Position numbers and translations under genes: made by a program
DNA from: Ornithodoros turicata
Taxonomy: Eukaryota > Arthropoda > Arachnida > Ixodida > Argasidae
Direction: 5' to 3'
Length of the DNA stretch: 64,000 nucleotides
NCBI RefSeq assembly: GCF_037126465.1
Contig: NC_088204.1
Coordinates: forward strand, 62,493,807 to 62,557,806
The notes under the pieces: model-generated
Seen by the model: only the letters and a program-made list of their open reading frames with translations
What the model was told of the DNA's origin: nothing
The model's database searches: none
Part shown: piece by piece, positions 43,246-53,806 of the stretch
Layout: every line of letters starts with the position of its first letter
Numbering within the stretch: position 1 is the stretch's first letter

Positions 43246-45592
43246 GTAACGGATATGTATTTTCATATATGATGTCTTTTCCTCAGACTTTAGCACCAGT
43301 GCTCGTAGGTGTCTGTTGCCGTGTAAATGTTCGGACTGCCGGCGATTTGCTGTGCAAGTTCACTTTTGTGCCCCGTATCTTGGCAAGTTTTTTTCCTTGC
43401 CGTCGCGGCTCTCTCACGCTGAATTCAAATGGAAGGTATCAGCCTTTGGTCCGTTGCGCAACTCGTATCAGCAGCGAAGAGGAACGACAATTTCTTCTTT
43501 GTCATTGTTGTTGCGGCTGGCACTATCATCAATGCTCATAGAAGCCAAGATGCGGTACCCGGCGTGATAAGATGTCTGCGTGATTTTGAGTGGAGAGAAC
43601 CATAGGGTGGTATATCTATATGGATACATATCTATGCGTATATGCATTGGTGGCCAAGGTGTATCGGGAAATCTCATGAATTACAGGGGAGTGGTTGGAA
43701 AAATTCAGGGGGAGTGTACACCTCCCTGGGGGGTGGGGGTAATCACCCTGGAAAGGACCGCAATTATAGCAAAGTACCTTAGCGTAAACAGCTGAGCGGT
43801 ATAGTTATTAGGCATTCGCATATACAATTCGTCAATGAGAAACTTCACTTGACACACCAGCAGAGACAAATGAGCTTCTTTTCCAAATTAGACATTGAAA
43901 ATTTGAAAGGCGTTGCAAGTTCTTCGTACATAGTTCTTCACGAACGATTATCCCAACGTCCAGGAGCACTGAAATTGTCGGTTTACACACTGTATTGCTG
44001 GTTTTGCTTGCATTTTCAACGTGAAAAAGAAAAAGGAAATCAGGGAAAGAGAAATAATTAAAAATATTCACACAATGACCCTCGAACATAACTACTCCAT
44101 CTATTTTTTTTCTTTTTTTTCACTGCGCCTCTCTGTGCTCAGTATACAGTTTTTCGCGCATGATATCCGGAGAGGCTGCTGCTATGCTGTAAGCCCATAA
44201 ACTTAGTGTAATAATTAAGATGATGTCATTCTCTGCACTTATCTCCACTATAACTTCTCAATTATCATATTACTTACAGTGTAGCTTATCAAAATGCACG
44301 TTCAGACCAGATCGCTAATCGCTATAACTACTAGCTGAGGTTCATGAGTCACAAGAACTGCTCGAATGTGAATGTACTTCCTAACGTCGACAGGAGCAAC
44401 ACTACATCGAGCAAGGGTAAAAACAATGCCTGAAAACCTGGTTTCATTCCCACTTCTTCATTATTGGTGTGTGTGTGTGGGGGGGGGGGGGGGGCAGCTT
44501 TATTCTATTTAGTGGTCAAGAGCCCTCGGGACACAGAATAGCTGACTGCAAGCCATGCACATGCGGCCCGCGTGTGTGAGAGCCCTGATTGCCCTGATCT
44601 AAGCATTACTTCATCTTAAGCGAGAAATAAATAATGTACTCGAGGGCGCGTAGCACTTGTTTAGCGTTATCTCCAAATCTGGTATTTAGTTCTGCTCCAA
44701 AATACCTGGTCCAAAGAAGTCGCGTTTGATCAAACTATTGCCACTCGCATCGCCACAGCACTCACAGACGCCAAACTGTCCGTATCTTCCATTTCATTTA
44801 GTAATAATTCTGGATATAAACGTGATATCGAAGATGTCATCACTTAATTACGTAGTCTGTGTATCCATGCTTAATAGCTATGAGTCCGCGGCCCATACCT
44901 GATTCCCTTGCCAGAGCCCGCGAAGTAGCGTTTGGTCAAATCATTCATTTTCAAGCTACCAAAGAACAAACAGGAGACAAGATCAGACACAAGTCGCTCT
45001 GTTGTTGTTTCATGTTTGTTCTTTGGTCGCTTGTGGATTTACACCAACCAGCCCAATCTATTACTTCAGACATTTTGTCAAATCGTCGCCCAAGAGGCAC
45101 TCACTAGCACCAATTTGTCAGTTTCCTCTATTTTAGCTCGTAATAACTCTTGATACCAATTTGATACTGATGGCATCATCATAAAATTACGTAGTCTGTG
45201 TATCGTCTGCGGACCGTAGCTGCTGTCCTTGCTGCACTCTTAGAACTCGCATTTAGTGAATTTGTCGTCCAGAAGGCTATCACAGGCGCCAACCTGCCAA
45301 TTTCATCCGGCAATCTCCAGATATCTGGAAAGTCTCATGCTCGTTCCCACAGTTATACATCACGTCTTATTCTTTATCTTATGCGAATGCTCCCGGGCGT
45401 GTTATCGGTGTTGTTATCAGGTCGGGGCGCGAAAAGGGAATTGTTCGCCTCAGATATGTCCTCCTCTCCCTGCCCAGATGTGTTCCTCCTCACGTACTCA
45501 CGCACCACCCTGTAAACTTAGCTTCCTTGCGTAGTCCTCTGCTATCAGGTCAAGCCGGGTTTCAGAGGGGGTGTCCCTGAATGCTGCTCTTG

Positions 45593-45905
45593 ATAATTGC
45601 CACGACCCAATCCCAACTCCGTATTGTGGCCTCAAGGCTGTGCGACATCTGAAAATTGCCCTTGGACACGTTACACGTACTTATTCTGTACCCAGAACAA
45701 GAAGACGCAAGGGAAAGACTGTCCCAGGCACTTCAAACACTGGATAAAAGACGATTCTCTTACTGCAAAGTTATGAGAAGATGGCCTACAAGGGAACAAG
45801 ACATGAAGCCACTCAAGGCATTGTGTGTCTACCTAAAAGAAAGCAGTATATACTGCCACTACTAGCAGCCACACATTAAACATCAAAACCACCTAAATGA
45901 GATGG
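45593..45905 (+). pseudogene. I-type LINE ORF2 C-terminal fragment
   Basis: The plus-strand frame at 45656-45865 shows RRFSYCKVMRRWPTREQDMK and LKALCVYLKESSIYC. It resembles the ends of ORF2 in the other I-type fragments here (ALLTFLDTIGL, ALLCYLKDTGLL). It begins directly at the end of composite repeat copy 2. Confidence 0.5.
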
Positions 45906-45974
45906 AACTGCAGGCGCCCTTAGGGCAGCCACCCTGTTTTCTTCTTTCCCCCACTTTTTCTTCTTTGTTTGCAG

Positions 45975-46032
45975 TTACTTTTACTACTTACTTACTTACT
46001 TACTTAGTTACTTACTACTACTACTACTACTT
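45975..46032. repeat. (ACTT)n/(ACT)n microsatellite
   Basis: ACTTACTTACTTACTTACTT-type run followed by TACTACTACTACTACTACTA. Confidence 0.9.
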
Positions 46033-47563
46033 TGGTGCTTGCTTCTTTGCGAAAATCGGGAAGGCGGGATAAAGCGGACATTATTAAATTTTTTTTCGAC
46101 TATTTCTGTTGACATACTATGCATATTTTTTGGGGGGTCTGCGGTTATCCGTGGAGGACATCACATTTCTGTAAAAAAAAGTGAGGCTCGCTACTCAATT
46201 TTGAAAGTTCAATTGAAAAATAAATTTCCCGCAATTAAAAATTGTCCAAAGCCTGCCTAAACGGCGGCAAAAGTTCCCAGAAGGTAATCGCCGAAAGTCC
46301 CACAATGCTCCGGCGAGTACGTCGCCAGTTAGAATTTTCCATCACCTTAGGTGAAACACCCTGTATAATTTTCTCAGTCATATTTGTTTAATTGTACCTG
46401 TGCAGCGAATTTCATTAATATCATTTGGGGCAGATCGCACGTGGCGGAAGAGCATGTCCGCCACCCGCATATTCGTGCCCGTCGTTGCCCAATCACATGG
46501 TTTTCAATCCTTTCCTGGCGTGGTGACACCACATTTTTGCACTGGTTCCGGTTATGCTCCCTTTCGTGCTCAGTCCCCATGTCACTCTCTTTTTACATAT
46601 TGATGTCTAGCCGTGGCCAAACTCCCTTCGTGTGCTTGAGGAAGGAGAAGATGAAGACGCTGGATAGCGTCCTGCACGTTTTGACGTCTGAAGAAGAAGT
46701 GTCGTTGTGGTCCGTGGTGGTGGTCAGAATCTGCCTTCTGTACGCAGTCGTCGCTTCGCCAGTCGCTGTTGTATCATCTGCGGTACATCGGTACTTTACA
46801 TTCCGTGAAAAAGCAAGAGAATGGAACCATCCGGCGGAGCAAGCTCAACAGAACAGTCCTCCATGGACTCACAGGCGATGGGTGAGTCATCTCAAGTACA
46901 GCTAGCTCCGTTGGTTGCGCCCAAGCACAGCGGCCAAGTAGACAAAGCCACCGCTTATTGCTACCAACCACCATGCTAGGGGCGGACTGGGATGGAATCC
47001 TACCAACGACTCAACGGAGCTGTATGAGGTTTTCCTAATGGTGTCGGTAGTTCCTCTTAAAGTGCCACTACGGACAAAATCTCGTGTCTTCAGGTTCCTA
47101 CCAAAGTTATGTCACTGAAATATTCTTGTCTCGCTTTACGTTCCTGCAAAATATATTGCCTCTACGTGACGCGAAAGCTACAGAAAATTATTTGTAGACG
47201 TAGTTCCTTGACGGGACCCTGGCTTTTCTTGAAGAAAAACAATAAAAACAATAATCAAACAACGTAACGGAGGAACTACTTAGTAACGAAATTAAACAGG
47301 AATGACCCTCGTATATTGCGTGAAACGTATAAAAAATAAATTTTATCGCCCGTTTCTCGAAGGCGATCCGCCATCTTTACTGAAGACCTTGTGATCTAAC
47401 CCGAGGCACAGTCTCCACTTCGCACCGCCTAGTGCGTTCCTGAGTTGGCGCCCCCCCCCCCTCCAGACTCCCCCCCCCCCAAACCTGATTAAAAACTGAC
47501 CCAACCCCACTAATGTGAGGTGATTTAGCCCAATTCAATGACCTTACCCTTTGCAAGATGGTA
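46033..47563. other. Spacer, one transposon tip
   Basis: CCATCACCTTAGGTGAAACACCCTGTATAAT at about 46339-46369 looks like the end of a DNA transposon of the ACAGGGTGTTTCACC type. I could not place a partner end. A 173-codon frame at 46384-46905 has no recognised domain. C-runs occur at 47451-47482. Confidence 0.4.
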
Positions 47564-47626
47564 AGTTTCGGATCCGTTTGGCTTAGTATTCCCGAAGTTT
47601 CGGATCCGTTTGGCTTAGTATTCCCG
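47564..47626. repeat. Tandem duplication of ~32 bp
   Basis: AGTTTCGGATCCGTTTGGCT continuing TAGTATTCCCG occurs twice in direct succession without changes, which suggests a recent slippage duplication. Confidence 0.9.
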
Positions 47627-50600
47627 TGTTTTCCTGCCCTAGAAGTGCATCAGATGGGGTTGTTGAAATTCATATAAAAAGTTCGAGTCCACAGAATTTT
47701 ATAATGCTTACATTTTTAGATTCAGTATATGACCTTCTTTCCCTTCTATGCAATATGTACCTTCCAAACGCTTTCACTGATTTTTAAAAACAAGTGGTCC
47801 CGATACGGAACTGCACCCAGAATTTTTATTTTTGAGAACTGTGTCGTCATGTTAGGCTCCGACGGAGCATCCCGCTCTCGTCTGCGCGTCTTCCTGGTGG
47901 CTCACTTTTTGCACTCCGCGGAGCCCCACGTGGCCCTCCCCGGACGCCGGCGTCGTTGCTAGGAGACGAGTGTCATCCCCAGAACATGACACCTTGCAAT
48001 TTATGGGCTTATAATTACGGCGCCCGCTCCTCGCGTCATCGAAACTTCTGGAGGCTCAGCAGATCCTCAAAAATTGACAGAAATGCACAGCGTTCCTAAA
48101 CAGGATTAAAATTTTCCGTTTAGAATCCTTCAGGCACCTTCTTTTCATGGATTAAATAAAATAAATGTTCTTTTCCGTGTCCGGAGTGGTACTTTAAATA
48201 CGGCCCAGGACGTACCATACGACGTTGTATTTTGCTCACTTAGTCCCACACCAGCGAAAAGCCCTTGGACATGCACCATGTAGTGTTTGTCAAATAGATA
48301 CCACAGCACCCTTGTCTTCCACTGCTTCCTCCACCCTATACATCCACTGCTGTTCGCTTTCCTTCTGCCGCATAGTTGAAAATAATGTTGTTGTTTCTTC
48401 ACAGGGAGCTCTTTGACGTCAGAGTACTCGGGTAAGTATAATTCAGTTCATGTTAGTAATGTACCTCATGTTAGCTAGAGGGATGCGGTACTTGAAGTCC
48501 GATAGTGAAAGTGTATCATAAATCATTTCTCATTTACTTATCCTTTCCCCCATATGTTTGCACCCGCTCAAATATGGACTTCCCTCCACAGAAAAATCCG
48601 TCCTCTGCGTTTAAATCTAAGTAAATTAGATTGGCTGACGGGAGCGTTTTGTATTTAGGTTCGTTGTCGCAAATTCTCGTACTCCGGAGCTGTTTTGCGT
48701 TTTTCATTTCTAAATGTCGCATACGGATTGGTTATGTCATGCCTCACTGCCACTTATTTTAAGTTCTAGACAACTGTCTCGAGGCAAACCTCCGCGCGCG
48801 TTCCGACGCTGGTCTTGCTACGATGTCACTCTTGTTATAGCACAAAGTAAGAGGTTAGTTAAATCAACCGTGCGAAAAAAAAAAATCACTTAATGCCGCA
48901 AACTTTACAACTAATACAACAACTATCCGAAAAAACGGTGTCCGATAATGTACCGAAAGGCACATTCGATACTGCTACGCAGCAAGCAGACGATAGGAGA
49001 CGACTCAGAGGAGCAGACGACAAGGTAGCGCGGTGGGCATGTAAGCCGCCGCGCCCGGCATTTTCGGTACGGCGCCGCCGCCGCGGCTTTTACAAACCGG
49101 GGCGCCGAGGGCTTCTCCGCACAGTCTGCCCTCGGAAACGCGCAAAAGTGCATTGTAGCCCGATCGAGAAGTCGGATTTGCTTTTGTTTGCTTGTAACGA
49201 CAGGAAACTACTCAAATTTAAAGGCACGACGTATATTGATTTCGCCCGCGCACGTATTCGTTCATTTACTAACAGCGGTGACTGTAGGTTGCGGTCTTCT
49301 TCTTCTTCTTTTTTTCTGTTGTATACTGTTGTTTACTTGTATTTTTTCGCGCCGTTGACTCCGCCGCCGGTAGTAAAATGCGCATGATGTCGACGCCGGT
49401 CGAAGTGTCATCGGCGCATACGTCAAGCGGCAAAGGCACGTTGGAGGCGCAAGGTAACAGTGGAAGTGGATTCTGTGAACTGGGGGGGCATACGCCTTTT
49501 ACCAGCAATTTGGACGTATGATAATTGATTTTATCACCCTTATACACCCTTCACGAGATCCTATGTTGACCCAGACTGTAACAATTCTTTGCAGACCCTT
49601 TTCTCTTGGCCACAGGCATGGCCACAGTCGCTTCGCGCTGCAAACACGTACTTGCAGACGAATGTAACGGTTTCGGCTCACTTGCTTAGCGAAATCAGGG
49701 GATGAATACATATGTGCCGGGTTTATGATTATTTAAAAAAAATAGAAACGACAAGTACCAAATCTTTGGGGTTTGTTGGTTTTCCATGATGAACATGGGT
49801 TAGTTTTTTCTCTTATCTGTTTTCGGTTCTGTTATCTCACCTTTGCACGAAAGCACATAAAAAAAAGGCGCTTATGGATTTTATGTGATTGGTTAGAGTA
49901 GCTACCCTCATGCCCGTACAAGTCAACGGTAAAAGTGGCTTACATGTTGCGTAGCTTTTAAACAAAATGTGGTACTTTTGGCACGGAGGAAAGAATATTA
50001 AAGAGACCGAGCCATGTAGTCCTGGGAGAAGCCCCAAGATCCCCCGTCACCATTTCTCACCCACATATGTTGGCGTTGTAAATATTGCGGTTGTGTTGCG
50101 TAACGCTCATTTCCGGACTACGCCCGTTTACCCGGAGCGACGCACAGCAGCCGTGCCTTTTCATTCGTTCAGCGCACACAGCGACATCTCATGCGCGGTC
50201 TGCTCTTGTTTCTTTCATCCAAACGTTTAAAGAAAACCGTTAGGAACAGTTTAGTGTAGTCGTGAACATGTAAAAGACTCTCGATTCCTTTACAGCAGTG
50301 ACCCCGAGCACACAAGGGCAGAAGAAAGAAGGTATGAAGTATATTGTGAACATTTCGCCGTTGGTTCGAGATAGTACAGCCATCTCCAGTGGCGTCACTA
50401 GGGTTTGCATCACCCCTCTTCGCCCCATAATGGATCCATTACCATACCAGGCGGCACACAAAAACTCACGTGCACCCAAAAGGTTTAACATGTTGTTTTT
50501 GACGTCACCGAACCGCTGAAGACAGGGAGAAGCGGTAGTGGTGTGGCGCGCCACCCCCTTCTTTAGCGTCACCCGGTGCCGAGCGCACCTCTTGCACCTC

Positions 50601-50748
50601 ACTAGTGACGCTGCTGGCCATTTCCATGAAAATCACACATATTCAAGATAGGGCAAGCCATCATCTTGACCCTGGGAACGAGGCCAACCGGAAGTCGCAC
50701 GTACGCTAGTAATGAATTACGCTGTAATTTGCAAATTTATTAGTGAGG
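47627..50748. other. 3.1 kb spacer with no recognised gene
   Basis: GC- and CpG-richer islands lie at about 47860-48040 and 49030-49130. A 164-codon plus-strand frame (48893-49387) is Arg-rich in the GC-rich part and Ser/Phe-rich after it, with no domain I recognise. It could include a true first exon, but there is nothing to prove it. Confidence 0.4.
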
Positions 50749-50763
50749 TTAGGTTAGGTTAGG
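50749..50763 (+). repeat. Three TTAGG units
   Basis: TTAGGTTAGGTTAGG, preceded by GAGG. TTAGG is the common arthropod telomere unit. Three units are too few to claim a telomere scar. Confidence 0.6.
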
Positions 50764-51152
50764 CCAGTACATATTACACGCGCGGAGGGGGGGGTCCGCC
50801 CCCCCCCCCCCGCAGTTGTTCGAGACTGTGCTCACTTCCGTCTACGCCTCGTTCCCAGGGTTAGATCTGAGCGTGCCCTCTCTTGAAAATGTGTTCCACC
50901 CACATTTCCATAGAGGCGAATTAGTGTAGTCACTCTGGCGCAGTACTTGAATCCGCTGTGGCATGTAATAAAATGCGGCACTGATGGCCTGGCGGAAGAC
51001 GTCGCCCGTTCAACGTGCGAGTCGGCCAAACAGTAGTTACTGATATTTGCCCAATATTGACAGGATATCGGCTATACTGTTACAGTAATTGTCCCAGTAT
51101 TAAGGAAGTATTGCTATCCAGAACTACAGCCAAGATATTGTGCCGCTTGGTT

Positions 51153-51495
51153 CGTTCGAGTTCCGACTGAATCCGTATAGTGGAGTTAAGTAGAGTACAC
51201 TCTTAAAAATGAACTTCACCGCATAGCACGCTCCTAGCCAACCATTATCTCGAATGATATCGTTATCTGCCCTGATTTGTTGAAAACACGGGGCGTACGC
51301 CTTTCCTGTGACAATTATGAACAGCATAAGTGTCACAGAAATGGCATACGCCCCCCGTTTTCAACAAATCAGGGCAGATAACGATATCATTCGAGATAAT
51401 GGTTGGCTAGGAGCGTGCTATGCGGTGAAGTTCATTTTTAAGAGTGTACTCTACTTAACTCCACTATACGGATTCAGTCGGAACTCAGTCGGAAT
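51153..51495. repeat. Inverted duplication of flanks around a MITE
   Basis: The ~44 bp left of the MITE (GAGTTCCGACTGAATCCGTA continuing TAGTGGAGTTAAGTAGAGTA) recur inverted immediately right of it (TACTCTACTTAACTCCACTA continuing TACGGATTCAGTCGGAACTC). The MITE at 51198-51446 is exactly central. The arms match almost perfectly. Confidence 0.9.
51198..51446. mobile_element. Palindromic MITE, CACTCTTAAAAATG family (copy 4)
   Basis: TA|CACTCTTAAAAATGAACTTC ... TTTTTAAGAGTG|TA, 249 bp, arms nearly perfect, loop near GACAATTATGAACAGCATAAGTGTC. It sits in the centre of a larger inverted repeat. A further terminal scrap, TTTTTAAGAGTGTAG, follows at 51494-51508. Confidence 0.92.
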
Positions 51496-51508
51496 TTTTA
51501 AGAGTGTA

Positions 51509-51908
51509 GAGTGCCGCAGGGGAAAACGGGGTGAGGTTTGCCTGTCAAACAATCGAAACCTCTCATATGCAGGGGATCGGGTAGATGAGATTCGGGTTAT
51601 ATCATGACGGCTTATGACCTGTAAATTAAGCGTGGGCAGTTCCTCCAGCCGATGACCTTGCAGCTCCAGAGAGGGGAACGCCCTCTCTTGCCCCCTCTCA
51701 TAACGCCCATGATACCATATACTAAGTGCCGCAGATCCTATACTCGAGATATGGTTTTTGAGTCGAAGGGACACCCACGGGGTGTTCCATGCCATCTCAA
51801 GTGACGCCATTCTGTACACCCTGCTATTTTCGGAGACGATGCTTCCAGGAGATTTCACTGTAGTATCATTTGTCGGTTAATCGTGTACCTCGGGGAACGA
51901 CGAGAGTG
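51509..51908. other. Spacer, no gene recognised
   Basis: A 135-codon minus-strand frame (51451-51858) has no known motif. Confidence 0.45.
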
Positions 51909-52157
51909 CACTCTTAAAAATGAACTTCACCGCACAGCACGCTCCTAGCCAAACAACATCTCAAATGATATCGTTATCTGCCCTGATTGGTTGAGAACGG
52001 GAGGCGTACGCCTTTTCTGTGACACTTATGAACAGCATAAGTGTCACAAAAAAAGCGTACGCCTCCAGTTTTCAACAAATCAGGGCTGATAACGATATCA
52101 CTCGAGATTACGGTTGGCTAGGAGCGTGCTATGCGGTGAAGTTCATTTTTAAGAGCG
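51909..52157. mobile_element. Palindromic MITE, CACTCTTAAAAATG family (copy 5)
   Basis: Starts CACTCTTAAAAATGAACTTC and ends CATTTTTAAGAGCG (one change at the tip). About 249 bp, the same subfamily as copies 4 and 7 (GTACGCCTTTTCTGTGACA before the loop). Confidence 0.9.
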
Positions 52158-52452
52158 TGTGCTGAGGGACGACTGTGTCGAAGATGACGAGGTTGATTTG
52201 AAAGTGACTCCTCAGGCTCCTGTCCCGAGCCCTCGTTGTACTTGCGAGAAATGGTGTTCGAAGCTGTAGCGATAGTCGGTGAGGACAATATAATTGAAAA
52301 TATGGTAACAAACACGAACGTTCTTCACTGCGTTTCAAGATATTCCATACGGAATACAACTTTGTAGTATGAGGCGTGCGCGTGGTAGGGTAGGTATTGG
52401 GTCGAAAAAGGACTTGCAAACTCTACAGTACCGGTAACCTGATATCTATATA

Positions 52453-52630
52453 GGATACCATTTATCGCCTATATGAATAAGTTAACTTATTCATTAATTC
52501 ATATTATTCATTCATTATGTATAAGTTAACTTATTCATATAAATCATAAGATATCAAGTTATCAAGAGATCATTAAGATATAAATCATATTTCCAAGATA
52601 TAAATCTTGGAAAGCAATTGCTTTCCAGGG
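52453..52630. repeat. Cluster of short perfect palindromes
   Basis: TGAATAAGTTAACTTATTCA at about 52474, a second related TATAAGTTAACTTATTCATA near 52520, CCAAGATATAAATCTTGG near 52595, and a perfect GGAAAGCAATTGCTTTCC at about 52610-52627. The AT-rich stretch can form several hairpins. No element boundaries are clear. Confidence 0.75.
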
Positions 52631-52789
52631 TTTCTATTTCTGCGCCACACGCGGCTGACTTGAATGAAGCTGTTATGAGAAAGCGTTCATCTGTGACATT
52701 CGACATGATTGAACGCAACACAGAAGCAATGGAAATACGTTAGAAGTAGCATAAAGCACTAGGTAGACACCCTTCACCCTTATTCACTT

Positions 52790-53022
52790 TTTCGCTGTTT
52801 ACAAACAGCAGACACAAGCGAAAGTTTTCTGGGGTCCCCCGCGTCAACAGCAACGTGTGGCGTCACGCCGTTTCACTTATTTGAATTAACCCGCGAAAAT
52901 GTGACGCTCTTTCACTGTTTACAAACAAGTCGCGCAACAGGTACAACCGGAAGATTTCTCTGGTTTCCCGCGTCAACGGCTACATGTGGCGCCACGCCGT
53001 GGCACTCACTTGAGTTAGCCGG
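52790..53022. repeat. Tandem duplication of ~125 bp
   Basis: TTTCGCTGTTTACAAACAGC...CCCGCGTCAACAGC...GTGTGGCGTCACGCCGT is followed by CTTTCACTGTTTACAAACAA...CCCGCGTCAACGGC...ATGTGGCGCCACGCCGT. The two units are diverged by scattered substitutions. Confidence 0.85.
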
Positions 53023-53084
53023 AAAAGCTTGAATGCCCTACACTCTAGACACTGAACGCACTCCATAGCAGGGGCTCTATTCTC

Positions 53085-53610
53085 GTCAAAGTAATCGACC
53101 TCGATTACTTTGTGTCTCGCCTGTCATTGGTCGTTACGTGAAGGGAAAGTGAAGAACGTATATGAGTATCACGCGCCCTCCACCAACAGTCGAACACTTA
53201 ATCCTGCACCCTTCATTCTTTATCTACACTGTTAAAACAGAACTTCACCACATAGCACGCTCCTAGCCAACCATCATTCCGAATATCATTCTGTGCATTG
53301 ATTTGTTGAAAATGGGAGGAGGCGCTTATCTGAGACAATTTATGCTTGCCCCAAATAGGCGCCTCCTTCCTGCATTGAAAAAAAAAATCAGTAAACAGAA
53401 TGATATCATTCGAAATGATAGTTGGCCAGGAGCGTGCTATGTCGTGAAGTTCTGTTTTAACAGTATACTTTATCACGACGACAGCAGGATCAAGAGCTCG
53501 ACTATTGGTTGAAAGCGCGTGACATTCATTTCTGTTCTTCACGCCTTCACGTAACGGTCAATGACAGGCAAGACGACAAAGTAATCAAGGTCGAGTACTT
53601 TGGGGGGCAC
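53085..53610. repeat. Older inverted duplication of flanks around a MITE
   Basis: The left arm 53085-53226 (CAAAGTAATCGACCTCGATT, GCCTGTCATTGGTCGTTACG, GTGAAGAACG, CACGCGCC) recurs inverted in the right arm 53468-53610 (GGCGCGTGAC-like CGCGTGACATTC, GTTCTTCACGCC, TTCACGTAACGGTCAATGAC, AGTAATCAAGGTCGAGTACT). Arms are ~140 bp and diverged. The MITE at 53227-53467 is central. Confidence 0.85.
53227..53467. mobile_element. Diverged MITE of the same family (copy 6)
   Basis: The tips are changed to CACTGTTAAAACAGAACTTC and GAAGTTCTGTTTTAACAGTA. Inner landmarks CTCCTAGCCAACCATCATTC and GATTTGTTGAAAATGGGAGG are retained. An A-run interrupts the right arm. Confidence 0.85.
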
Positions 53611-53614
53611 CTCA

Positions 53615-53806
53615 ACTCACACCATGAACTTACGCTCTGCCCCAACCATTGCCACAAGTGATAGGGTTATTGCTCCTGATTCGATGAGAAATGGTTGCGG
53701 ACACCTTTTCGTGTCACTTATCAGGTATTAAAATTGACACAAAAAGACGTACGCATCTCTTCTTTAGCAATGGTTGGCGCAGAGCGTGCTATGCGGTGAA
53801 GTTCAG
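53615..53806. mobile_element. Old MITE copy split by a Harbinger-like element (left piece)
   Basis: CCATGAACTTACGCTCTGCCC marks the decayed left end. The loop lies around 53725 and the right arm reads AATGGTTGGCGCAGAGCGTG ... GCGGTGAAGTT. It is interrupted at CAG (53804-53806). The last bases of the MITE, TTTTCAGAGTG, continue at 55054-55064. Confidence 0.8.

Larger units (their letters stand above)
41477..45592 (+). repeat. Composite ~4 kb repeat, copy 2
   Basis: Same orientation and order as 2783-7372: start GGAGTGTCGTTTCTGAAGCA, ~129 bp array to 42795, then body, ending GAATGCTGCTCTT. It lacks the 655 bp MITE cluster found in copy 1 (the junction here reads CACAGTTATACATCACGTC at about 45348). 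It has two insertions missing from copy 1 (42955-43062 and 43191-43245). The 5' edge merges with the 197 bp satellite: its first ~55 bases are themselves a diverged satellite monomer piece. Confidence 0.88.

Noticed and set aside
46384..46905. 173-codon frame as a membrane protein gene
   Set aside because: Its hydrophobic stretch is not supported by any family resemblance and it has no clear context; a chance frame is more likely.
48893..49387. 164-codon frame in a GC-rich island as a host gene
   Set aside because: No recognised domain, abrupt composition change within the frame, and no splice or poly(A) context I can defend.
50749..50763. Interstitial telomere scar (TTAGG)
   Set aside because: Only three units; such short runs occur by chance.
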